From positions 1-14,931 of the forward strand of contig JBOHSA010000212.1 of assembly GCA_050732995.1 (NCBI GenBank): a stretch of DNA of 14,931 nucleotides, in the 5' to 3' direction. Positions 1 through 7,150 of this stretch are shown piece by piece; within the stretch, counting starts at the first letter, position 1; every line of letters begins with the position of its first letter. Under the pieces are notes generated by a model. That model did no database searches and was not told the DNA's origin. It was given only the letters and a program-made list of their open reading frames with translations. Position numbers and translations under genes: made by a program. This DNA is from JBOHSA01 sp050732995 (GTDB taxonomy: Bacteria; Gemmatimonadota; Gemmatimonadetes; Gemmatimonadales; GWC2-71-9).

Positions 1-305
1 AGATCGAGTTCATGGGTCAGGGCCCCACGCCCTTCTTCAACCGGCGGCGGATTGACGGGTTCAGCGTCGGCAGCCTCGGCCCGTCGGTCGTACAGACGGG
101 CACGCCACGGCACATGCCCGTCCCGGCAAAGGAGATGGACGTGCTCCAGCGGGCGGTCTACACATTCGGCGGGCCGGGCAAGCCCGACATGGCGGGTCCC
201 GGCGACGGCGGGGGCCGGGATGGCGACGGCGCCCGGCGGACGGTCCGGGAGATCTGGGAGGATTACCTGGCGCTGCGGCGGGCCGTCGGCTCCCGGCAGT
301 TCTGA
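1..305 (+). CDS. RagB/SusD-family outer-membrane lipoprotein, C-terminal end (partial)
   Basis: The reading frame is open from the window edge (first full codon at base 3) to TGA at 303-305, so only about the last 100 residues are present. The piece contains a GPTPFFNRRR segment, then TPRHMPVPAKEMDVL and YTFGG. This resembles the C-terminus of RagB/SusD-type proteins, where a Pro-Ile/Val-Pro-x-x-Glu-Leu/Met motif close to the end follows the last helical region. SusD proteins are outer-membrane lipoproteins that bind nutrients at the cell surface and cap a SusC TonB-dependent transporter. If this holds, a SusC gene would be expected upstream, outside the window. After YTFGG there is a Gly/Asp-rich linker and a short charged tail ending in AVGSRQF, longer than usual. 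The gene is convergent with the VCBS gene and ends 44 bp before a hairpin terminator. The family call rests on short motifs only. The segment is certainly coding-like, but the product is moderately sure at best. Confidence 0.55.
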   Translation, partial: IEFMGQGPTPFFNRRRIDGFSVGSLGPSVVQTGTPRHMPVPAKEMDVLQRAVYTFGGPGKPDMAGPGDGGGRDGDGARRTVREIWEDYLALRRAVGSRQF

Positions 306-348
306 GGCCGGAACGCCCGAAGGTCGAACAGGAGATAGAAAGTAAAGA

Positions 349-377
349 GCAGGGGCGGGGGCGATCCCCGCCCCTGC
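349..377. terminator. Bidirectional rho-independent terminator between convergent genes
   Basis: A perfect 12-bp GC-rich stem (349-360 pairs with 366-377) encloses a 5-base loop (GCGAT). On the minus strand the stem is followed by a T-rich stretch (TCTTTACTTTCT), a good tail for stopping the VCBS/haloperoxidase operon. The plus-strand tail (TTCATGT) is weaker but may still serve the SusD-like gene. It lies between stop codons at 305 (+) and 430 (-), as expected for a shared terminator. The remaining bases of the 306-429 gap show no other feature. Confidence 0.8.
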
Positions 378-429
378 TTCATGTCCGGGACCCCTGAGCT
401 CTCGCCGAGGAGCGGCTTATGCCCCGAGG

Positions 430-3400
430 CTAATTCTCTAAGAGGACCTGAACTGTGATCTCTACCTGCTGGGGCGAAAGCGGCACCACCTGCTCCCGCC
501 CCCCGGGCCAGCGGATCCACAGCGCCGTGGGCTCACCGGCCCGCCCCAGGACCTGCACGGCGCCGTCCTGCGACCAGTACCCCGAGCCCGCCTGCACCTC
601 CCGGACGGGCCCGTTTCGGTCACGGTAGCGCAGCCGCATCTGCGTGCCGACGGCCGTCGGGTTGCCCGGCGGCCCGACCAGCCGAACGCGTAGTCCGGGG
701 ACGGCGCCGACGTTCTTGAACAGGCGCGTGCTGGCCCCGTTCTGGCTGACGGCGAGGTCGAGCCGACCGTCACCGTCGAAGTCCGCGTACGCGGCCCCTC
801 GCTGCTCGCCGTACACCAGCAGGCCGGACCGCTGGCCGGGTACCGGCTCGAGTCCCCCGGCGCCGTCACCCCGAAGCAGGAGACTCCGGCCCGCATCGTA
901 CCGCGGTGTCGCGACCTCCGTGGCGAAGAAGTTCTGGCTCAGAAACAGGTCCTCCTTCCCGTCACCGTCGAAATCGGCGACGCCGGCGTAGAACGCGGGC
1001 GCGCACTGAGCCTCGAGTGACAGTGGCCGGGCCTCGAACCGATCCCCCCGGTTGAGGAACACCATATGGTCCATGGTCGTGGCGCCGAGCCGGACCGCGC
1101 CTGGGGCGAGCGGGCCGAGGACCTGATCCACGGTGGCATCGGCGTACGCCGCAAAGGTCCGGAGCTGTTGGGCGACGTGGGGCAGCGCCAACCCGAGCCG
1201 CGCGTAGCTGGTGAGCGGCGCGACGCTCCCGATGCGGGGGTCCTCTTGCGCGAGCAGCACGCTGGGACGGCTCCGCTCGGTGAAGAAGCCGGAGTACAGG
1301 AACAACGGCCGGGCCGGGCTCGCCCCGTACTCGGTGTTGCGCCCCCAGCTCGTCGCGACGATGTCGAGCCGTCCGTCGCCGTCCAGGTCGCCGGTCGCGA
1401 GGCCGTTCCACCGGCTGTACAGCTCCGACAGGCCCGGCCGCTCCGGCGCGGGCCGGAACCGGCCACCCTCGTTCAAGAAGATCCGGATCGTTCCCCACTC
1501 GATGGCCACGATCAGGTCCGGCCGGCTGTCGCCGTCGATGTCGGCGAACAGGGCTGCGGAGACCATTCCCATGCCGGCGAACAGCTTGTTGTTCGCCGTG
1601 TCGGGGACGAGTCGCCCCCCTCCTCCTTCATTCCGGTACAGTCGCGAGGAAGGGGAGAGCGGGTAGCCGCCTGGGAACACCCGCCCGCCGACGAACAGAT
1701 CGAGGTCGCCGTCCCCGTCGTAGTCCGCCAGGGCCAGCGGGCCCACGCTCGCGCTGTCGCCGGGGACCAGCGGCGTCATTGCCCCCCTCCCCTCCCCAGT
1801 AGCCGGGGAATAGGTGACGACGCTGGGCGTGGCCAGTGCCTGGGTGGTCGTTCCCATCTCGTAGCTCGAGACTCCCGCGATCACCATCCGCCTTCCCCGG
1901 CCATCGGGCCAGCCCAGGATAGTGGTGAGGTCTCCGGGCGCCGGGGGGGGGGCGGCGGGACGCGCGCGGTGGCGGGCCGCAGGCGGCCGCCCTCGTTCCG
2001 GAACCAGGCGAGCGTGCCGGTGCGGCCGGCACCGACGATCAGGTCTTCTCGACCGTCCCCGTCCACGTCGTCCCATGCGACGCCCGGCCCGAGCTGGCTG
2101 AACGCGTTGGGGAGCAGGAGTTGGCGGGCGTAGTCATCGAAGTAGGGTTCGACGTGCCCGTGGCCACCGAGCTGGTCGGAGATGTCCCGGAACAGAGTCT
2201 GGGCAGCGTCCGGCGGCCGGTCCGATGCGGGCAGCGCGGCGGTCGGCTCGATCTCGTAGAGCCGGTTGGGGCGCGCGCCCTCGATCGCCGTGCGGCGGCC
2301 ATCGCGCCAGTCCACAACGATCGTCACCACGTCCGCCTTGCCGGTGGCGAAGGTCAGCAGGGGCTCCGAACCCGAGAGATACACGCCGCCGGCGATGACT
2401 TCCCGCCGCTGCTCCGGCACCGCTCCTCCGACCACCCGCACCCGGCTGCCGATGCCGCCGGTGTTCGGCGGCCCGCCGCGGAGCCGAACCGCGATCCGCG
2501 GCGCGGGGGCATCGTTCCGGAGCACGGCCGCCGGCTTGCCGAGCCGGTTGATGACGACGTCCAGATCGCCGTCGCCGTCCAAATCCGCGAGCGCCATGCC
2601 GTGGGAGACGTCTGCACCCAAGTCGAACCGCCAGGCGCGGCTGGCGTCCTCGAACGTCAGGTCGCCGCGGTTCCGGAGCGCCACGTTCGGCAACGGCAGG
2701 GGCGGGAACTCGTACAGCATGCGCCGCCAGTCGATCTCGTGGAGCCGGTTGCGCAGGCGATACTGGGTGTCGCCATCCATCTGGTCCCATAGGTGGCCCG
2801 TGCCGATGAGGATATCCTCCCACCCGTCGAGGTCCACGTCGAGGAATAGGGTGGACCAGGACCACCCTGAGGCCCCCACGCCGGCGAGTCGCGCGATCTC
2901 CGCGAAGGTGCCATCCCCGCGGCTCAGCTGCAGGGTATTCCGCTGCATCTGGGGGCGGCCGTCTCCCTGCCCCGGTCGCTTGGGCAGCGCGGTGTGCGTC
3001 GGGATCTGGGTCTTGAGCCGGCGCGTATCCCGGCTCAGCATGTCCACCTGGAAGAGGTCCGGCCGGCCGTCCCGGTCCACATCCCCCACGTCCACCGCCA
3101 TCGCCGAGTTGCTGGTGGCGCGCATGGCGTACCACGGCGCCAGGCGGAAGTGGCCGCGGCCGTCGTTGAGCCAGAACTGGTCGGGGTCCTCGAAGTCGTT
3201 GGCCACGTACAGGTCGGGCGCGCCGTCGCCGTTCAGATCAGCGAACATGGCCGCGAGGCCGAAGTCCTCGGGCTCCTCTGCGAGGACGCGGCCGTGCTCG
3301 TCCACGAAACGGGGGTTGCCGGCGATCGGCTCCCGGACGAACCGGCCGGCGCCGTCGTTCCGGTAGAAGAAATCGGGGTCGGCGCGCTGCACCAGGCTGA

Positions 3401-4142
3401 TCCCGCCCAGGTCCTCGCGGTCGACCAGTCTGTAGTCCGCGCCGTAGCGTTCCCGCACCTCGAATCGACGGGGGCCCAGCTGCCGCACGACCTGGTCGAA
3501 GGCCCGCTCCTGGGGCGAGATCCGGTCGAGCGTGGTGTAGGCCTTGTAGTTGGCGACGTACAGGTCGAGGTCGCCGTCGCCATCCACGTCGGCCGCGGCG
3601 ATCGTGGTGCTTCCGGCCGACGAGGTCAGGCCGGCGTCCTCGCCCCGCTCGGTGAAGCGCCCGGCGCCGTCGTTCAGGAAGAGCGCATTCGGCCCTCCGA
3701 GGGCGACGAGGATCAGATCGAGATGCCCGTTGCCGTCGACGTCCGCGAACACGCACCCGGTGGAGTAGCGGTCGGGCGCCGCGACGCCCGCGCGCTCGGT
3801 GATGTCCTCGAAGCGCCACCCGCCGAGGTTGCGATACAGCGCGTTCGCTCCTTCCGTGCGGGCGAGGAAGATGTCCACCAGCCCGTCGCCGTCCACGTCC
3901 CCGAGGCAGGCGCCGGCGCCCTGCGCCAGAATCCGGTTGCGGACCAGCAGCGACTCGCTCACGGTGTTGAGGAAGGTGATGCCGGTCTGGCTGGAATCGA
4001 GCAGCGTGAAGCCGGGAGTGCCGCTCCGCGGGACGTCCAGACCCCGCCAGCGGTACCCGTCCCCGTCGTGCCAGGTGGTGTCGACGGGCCGGCCGCAGGC
4101 CGCCACGACCACGGCGAGGACCAGGAACCGACGCCCGCTCAT
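430..4142 (-). CDS. Two-module FG-GAP/VCBS-repeat and ASPIC/UnbV lipoprotein (CRTAC1-like), frameshifted
   Basis: This is one gene of about 1237 residues read in two frames: 4142 to about 1953, then about 1942 to 430. It becomes a single frame (3714 bases) if one base is added to the 10-G run at 1943-1952. The start ATG (4142-4140) overlaps the haloperoxidase stop as ATGA, which gives a lipoprotein signal (hydrophobic stretch, lipobox VAAC, Cys16). The first module has eight Asp-rich calcium-type loops such as DVDGDGLVD (about residues 82-90), DVDGDGDLD (185-193) and DLDGDGDLD (520-528), with an ASPIC/UnbV domain at about 550-620. The eighth loop (692-700) comes after that domain. The second module has five more loops (for example DYDGDGDLD, DIDGDSRPD, DFDGDGKED) and a second ASPIC/UnbV domain (VGTQMRLRYRDRNG to WIRWPGG). 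FG-GAP repeats form beta-propellers, and a surface-anchored binding role is inferred. No enzyme motif is visible. Left uncorrected, the upstream frame stops at 1881 and loses the C-terminal third. Confidence 0.85.
1943..1952. repeat. 10-G homopolymer at the frame break of the VCBS lipoprotein gene
   Basis: On the coding (minus) strand this is a run of ten C that encodes prolines. Upstream of it the frame reads TARVPP followed by prolines. Downstream, the homologous-looking sequence (GDLTTILGWPDGRG and a further five FG-GAP loops) continues only in another frame. Eleven C (or eight) would join the two frames. Confidence 0.9.
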
Positions 4143-5596
4143 CGGGCCGGCGCCGGCCGCGTGCGGAGCCGTTCGAGCACCACGCGGCCGATACATCTCC
4201 CGAGCGCCTTGCCGCCCTCGTTCCCGATGTGGTAATGGATGCCCCCGTACAGCCGGGACAAGGCGGCCTCGTCGGCCGCGTCCTGGAACGACCCGTACCG
4301 GCGCACGGGGTGCCCGAGCGCCAGGTTGGTGCTGTCCTCGAAGGCCACCGGCCCGACCAGCGCGGTCAGCACCGTGGCGGCCGACGCGGACTGCCCCGAG
4401 TGCCCCGACGGATACTCCGGGAATGGCGGGGTGATGATCGCGGGCGTCCAGGCTGGATCGATGTGCCGCCGGATGTACGTCGACGGCCGGATCAGGCTCA
4501 ACCGGTACTTCTCGTGCCAGATCGCGATGAAGGCGTCGGCCTGGGCGAGCGTCACGAGCACGAACAGCTCGGCGGCCTGCTCCGCGGAAAGCCCGAGCTG
4601 GGTCACGAGCTGGCTCCCGATGGCCAGCCAATGGCCCACCGGCGTACCGGTCTGTCCGGGGTTGTCTGCCCAGTAGAGCACGGTCTGGCGCTGCTCCTCG
4701 GTCAGGGCGCGGCCCACGTCGTACACCCGCTTGGCTTCGGCGTGGAACGCCGACCCCGGGGACGTCGACCAGGGGGCTGGGGGCGGCGTCGGGCACTCGT
4801 CCGCGGACCGCAGGGCGAAGGGGCGCAGCGTGCCCCACCACGGCTCCGTGGCCCCTGTGGGGTTGACCGCCTTCAGGGTGCGGATATCCGCCGCCTTGGG
4901 GCGCGTGAGGGCCAGGGCCCGCTCGCTGACCTCGCCGGCCCGAAGGGTAGCTGCGGGATTGTCGAGCGCTACGAAATCACGTACTGCGGAGAGGTTCTGG
5001 GCCGTGTACTCGTCCGCCCGGGAGTCGTTGATCCAGAACCGAGGCCCCACGGGAGGTTCGAAGGGCCTCGTGCGGGTCTCAGCGAAGCCGTCTTGAGCGG
5101 CCCAGGCCAGGATCGCCGCCCCCAGGCGCCCCCCCAGGTCCCGGGAGTCAGTGTGCACCACGCTGGGGATGCCCAGGGCGAGGCGGGCGGCCTCCAGGGA
5201 GTCCGTGAGGGTGGCCAGTGCGGCCCGCGTGGCCGGCAGGCCCTCGACGAAGAGGGAGTCGAGCACGGTGCGCTCAGCGGCCAGGGCTACGAGGATCGGG
5301 TCGTAGCGTCTGTCCGGATCCGGACGGGGAAGCGAGTCGAGTCCGTTCAGCCGGCCGGCGAGGGAGACGATCCCCGGCGAAGCGGTCGCCAAGCCCTCAT
5401 AGAGTCCAACGGCCGCGTAGGCGAGGACACGCGCGGCGACCGGGGGAGAGATTCGCTCCGCCCGGATCAGGCCGTAATAGTTCCGCATCCACTCCGTAAC
5501 GAACTGCGGGTCGGGGGGGGGGGGGACGGACCGCGCGCACGCGGTCGAGACGAGGAGCGCCGCGATGATGATGCGGCTTGCTCGACGGTGTGTCAC
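4139..5596 (-). CDS. Vanadium-dependent haloperoxidase / PAP2-superfamily lipoprotein
   Basis: This is a 485-residue protein starting at GTG (5596-5594). It has a short basic N-terminus, a hydrophobic segment and a lipobox STAC (Cys20), so it is probably a lipid-anchored periplasmic or surface protein. The vanadate/phosphate pocket of the family is present in order: Lys363 and Arg370-Pro371 (KYRLSLIRP), Ser397-Gly398-His399 (PSGHS), and Arg448 with His454 (SRLYGGIH). These line up with Lys353, Arg360, Ser402, Gly403, His404, Arg490 and His496 of the fungal chloroperoxidase. Such enzymes use vanadate and hydrogen peroxide to oxidise halides. The fold is shared with acid phosphatases, so phosphatase activity cannot be excluded. 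The position four after His454 is Gly458, where many relatives carry Asp. The gene overlaps the next one (ATGA), which implies translational coupling with the VCBS lipoprotein. A 13-G run (5513-5525) encodes four prolines just after the lipobox, so any length change would break the mature protein. No Shine-Dalgarno sequence is evident before the GTG. Confidence 0.87.
   Translation of the reverse strand: MTHRRASRIIIAALLVSTACARSVPPPPDPQFVTEWMRNYYGLIRAERISPPVAARVLAYAAVGLYEGLATASPGIVSLAGRLNGLDSLPRPDPDRRYDPILVALAAERTVLDSLFVEGLPATRAALATLTDSLEAARLALGIPSVVHTDSRDLGGRLGAAILAWAAQDGFAETRTRPFEPPVGPRFWINDSRADEYTAQNLSAVRDFVALDNPAATLRAGEVSERALALTRPKAADIRTLKAVNPTGATEPWWGTLRPFALRSADECPTPPPAPWSTSPGSAFHAEAKRVYDVGRALTEEQRQTVLYWADNPGQTGTPVGHWLAIGSQLVTQLGLSAEQAAELFVLVTLAQADAFIAIWHEKYRLSLIRPSTYIRRHIDPAWTPAIITPPFPEYPSGHSGQSASAATVLTALVGPVAFEDSTNLALGHPVRRYGSFQDAADEAALSRLYGGIHYHIGNEGGKALGRCIGRVVLERLRTRPAPAR
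5513..5525. repeat. 13-G homopolymer in the haloperoxidase gene, codons about 25-28
   Basis: The run reads as four proline codons (SVPPPPDPQ) on the minus strand, directly after the lipoprotein signal. The haloperoxidase frame is intact at this length. A change of one or two bases would cause early termination. Confidence 0.9.
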
Positions 5597-5613
5597 GCTT
5601 CGGTGCCGTGCAT
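5593..5613 (-). other. Possible six-codon leader ORF coupled to the haloperoxidase start
   Basis: ATG at 5613-5611 opens a peptide of six residues, MHGTEA. Its TGA (5595-5593) overlaps the GTG start of the haloperoxidase (5596-5594) in a GTGA arrangement. It begins 5 bases after a TAGATTTG element, so a transcript starting there would be nearly leaderless on this ATG. The overlap could support termination-reinitiation at the GTG, which has no Shine-Dalgarno sequence. With so few codons, chance is a serious alternative. Confidence 0.25.
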
Positions 5614-5618
5614 GGAGA

Positions 5619-5626
5619 CAAATCTA
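5619..5626 (-). promoter_or_regulatory. Putative -10 element TAGATTTG for the haloperoxidase-VCBS operon
   Basis: On the minus strand TAGATTTG fits the TAnnTTTG form of the -7/-10 element known from Bacteroidota. It sits 22 bases before the haloperoxidase GTG, in the 110-bp divergent gap with the permease. No clear upstream TTG element was found at the usual spacing, so the call is tentative. Confidence 0.35.
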
Positions 5627-5690
5627 GGGCCGCCACGCGGGCCGTGGCCAGGGCTACGTCCGCGCCGCGGCGGAGCGTGCCACGGCACCC

Positions 5691-5696
5691 TATATT
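5691..5696 (+). promoter_or_regulatory. Putative -10 element TATATT for the permease gene
   Basis: TATATT is the only AT-rich hexamer in a GC-rich divergent gap. It ends 10 bases before the permease ATG at 5707, which predicts a transcript with only a few untranslated bases. This agrees with the lack of a Shine-Dalgarno sequence there. No -35 match is visible. Confidence 0.35.
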
Positions 5697-5706
5697 CCGG
5701 CACGCC

Positions 5707-7092
5707 ATGACCGCACCCGTCACGTCGTCCGTCGCCGATCGCTGGGGCGAGCGCCTGACGCGGCGCCTGGGCCTGTGGAGCGCCGTGGCCGTGCTCGTCG
5801 GCTCGACGATCGGCAGCGGCATCTTCCGCACGCCGGCGGGCGTCGCGCAGCGCGTGGACGACGTGCCGCTGTTCTTTCTGGCCTGGGTACTCGGGGGCGC
5901 GGTCGCCCTGTGCGGCGCGCTCACCTACGCCGAGCTCGCCGCCGCCTTCCCGCGCTCCGGCGGGATCTACGTGTTCCTGCGCGAGGCGTTCGGCCCCCTG
6001 GCCGCGTTTCTGTTCGGCTGGGCTGAGCTGTTGATCATCCGCCCGGGGGCCTACGGCGCAATCGGCATCACCGCCTCGGCCTACACCCTGCGCACGCTGG
6101 GGCTCGATCCGGCCGCGGAGCTGTTCGCCTCGATCCGGGCCGAGCAGCTGCTCGGCGCGGGGTACATCGTCCTCGTGGCGGCGGTGAACTACTTCGGCAT
6201 CCATCGCGGCGCGGTGCTCCAAAACATCAGCACCGCCTTCAAGGTCGGCGCCCTCACTGCCCTGGTGCTGCTCGGGTTCGCCCTCGGGCGCCCCGAGGGG
6301 AGCCCCGAGACGGGGATGTTCGCGCAGCGGGCGGCGGTGCAGCTGTCACCCTTCCTGCTCGCGATGGTGGCGATCCTCTGGGCCTACGACGGCTGGGCGG
6401 ACCTCTCATTCGTGGGCGGCGAGGTGCGCGACCCGCAGCGCACACTGCCGCAGGCGCTGCTGATCGGGACGAGCGTCGTGGTCGCGCTCTACCTGTCGGC
6501 GAACCTCGTGTATCTGTACTTGATCCCCATAGGACAGATGAAGGGCGCGGAGCTCGTGGCGGCGGACGCCGCGCGTCTGCTCGTGGGGCCGGTGGGGGTC
6601 GTCCTCGTGTCGGCGGCGATCGCGGTGAGCACGTTCGGCACGCTCAACGGCTCGATGATGACGGCGCCGCGGATTTTCTTCGCCATGGCCGAGGACCGGC
6701 TGTTTCCCACGGCGATCGCCCGGGTCGATCCCGGCACCGGGGCCCCGACCGGCGCGGTGCTGTTGTGCGCTGTGCTGGGGGTGGTGTTCATCCTGATCCG
6801 CACGTTCACCGAGCTCGCCGAGCAGTTCATCATCGGGATCTGGCCGTTCTACGCCCTGGCGGTGGCCGCGGTGTTCGTGCTGCGCCGCACCCGGCCCGGG
6901 CTCGAGCGGCCCTACCGGACCTGGGGCTATCCCGTGGTGCCGCTGCTGTTCCTGCTCGGCTCCCTGTTTCTGTTGGGTAACTATCTCGTATCGGAACCCG
7001 GCAAGTTCGGCCTCGATGTGGTGGTGATCCTCTCGGGGATCCCGGCCTATTGGATCTGGCGGTACGTCCGCGACCGGGCCGTCGTTCCTTGA
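5707..7092 (+). CDS. APC-family amino acid permease
   Basis: This is a 461-residue inner-membrane transporter of the amino acid-polyamine-organocation superfamily. After a short cytoplasmic N-terminus, TM1 carries the substrate-binding glycine motif GSTIGSGIF (residues 32-40). This is followed by hydrophobic segments spread along the whole length, consistent with the usual 12 helices, and by the conserved YAELAAAFPRSGG region between TM2 and TM3. Length and motifs match cation- or exchange-driven amino acid carriers of the LAT/SteT-like group. The exact substrate cannot be read from sequence. ATG at 5707 was chosen because conserved sequence begins right after it. The open frame does extend upstream to 5578, but that extension overlaps the divergent promoter region and the haloperoxidase start and is Arg/Ala-rich without family features. 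The gene lies 58 bp upstream of the TonB-dependent receptor in the same direction, so the two may be co-transcribed, although the receptor may also have its own promoter. Confidence 0.88.
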   Translation: MTAPVTSSVADRWGERLTRRLGLWSAVAVLVGSTIGSGIFRTPAGVAQRVDDVPLFFLAWVLGGAVALCGALTYAELAAAFPRSGGIYVFLREAFGPLAAFLFGWAELLIIRPGAYGAIGITASAYTLRTLGLDPAAELFASIRAEQLLGAGYIVLVAAVNYFGIHRGAVLQNISTAFKVGALTALVLLGFALGRPEGSPETGMFAQRAAVQLSPFLLAMVAILWAYDGWADLSFVGGEVRDPQRTLPQALLIGTSVVVALYLSANLVYLYLIPIGQMKGAELVAADAARLLVGPVGVVLVSAAIAVSTFGTLNGSMMTAPRIFFAMAEDRLFPTAIARVDPGTGAPTGAVLLCAVLGVVFILIRTFTELAEQFIIGIWPFYALAVAAVFVLRRTRPGLERPYRTWGYPVVPLLFLLGSLFLLGNYLVSEPGKFGLDVVVILSGIPAYWIWRYVRDRAVVP

Positions 7093-7117
7093 CGCCTCCT
7101 GGCAGGCGGGGCACATT
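7089..7117 (+). promoter_or_regulatory. Weak candidate promoter for the TonB-dependent receptor
   Basis: TTGACG (7089-7094) overlaps the permease stop codon and is followed, 17 bases later, by CACATT (7112-7117), a poor -10 match (three of six to TATAAT). It could give the receptor gene separate expression from the permease. The evidence is weak. Confidence 0.25.
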
Positions 7118-7138
7118 TTCGCCACCTACCCAAGTCTC

Positions 7139-7143
7139 AGAGG
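7139..7143 (+). promoter_or_regulatory. Shine-Dalgarno site that sets the receptor start
   Basis: AGAGG ends 7 bases before ATG at 7151. It favours that ATG over an in-frame TTG at 7145, which would leave almost no spacer. It is the clearest Shine-Dalgarno sequence before a non-overlapping gene in the window. Confidence 0.7.
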
Positions 7144-7150
7144 TTTGCCT

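Noticed and set aside
1943..1952. Programmed ribosomal frameshift in the VCBS gene
   Set aside because: No classical slippery heptamer with a downstream stimulatory structure could be identified. A plain homopolymer indel explains the break with one base.
430..4142. DNA-level minisatellite of GTCGCCGTC-like units
   Set aside because: The recurring bases only reflect the codons for DxDGDG loops, irregularly spaced as expected from FG-GAP repeats.
4143..4841. Upstream extension of the VCBS frame (233 residues before the ATG at 4142)
   Set aside because: It overlaps the haloperoxidase gene in another frame, is Arg/Ala/Gly-rich and has no family features. The ATGA overlap and lipoprotein signal mark 4142 as the start.
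5578..5706. N-terminal extension of the permease
   Set aside because: It covers the divergent promoter region and the haloperoxidase start, is Arg/Ala-rich, and conserved APC sequence begins only after ATG 5707.
1066..5710. Long plus-strand open frames opposite the VCBS and haloperoxidase genes
   Set aside because: They mirror codon bias of the minus-strand genes (Val/Arg/Asp-rich, no recognisable domains). The FG-GAP loops and vanadate motifs on the minus strand are decisive.
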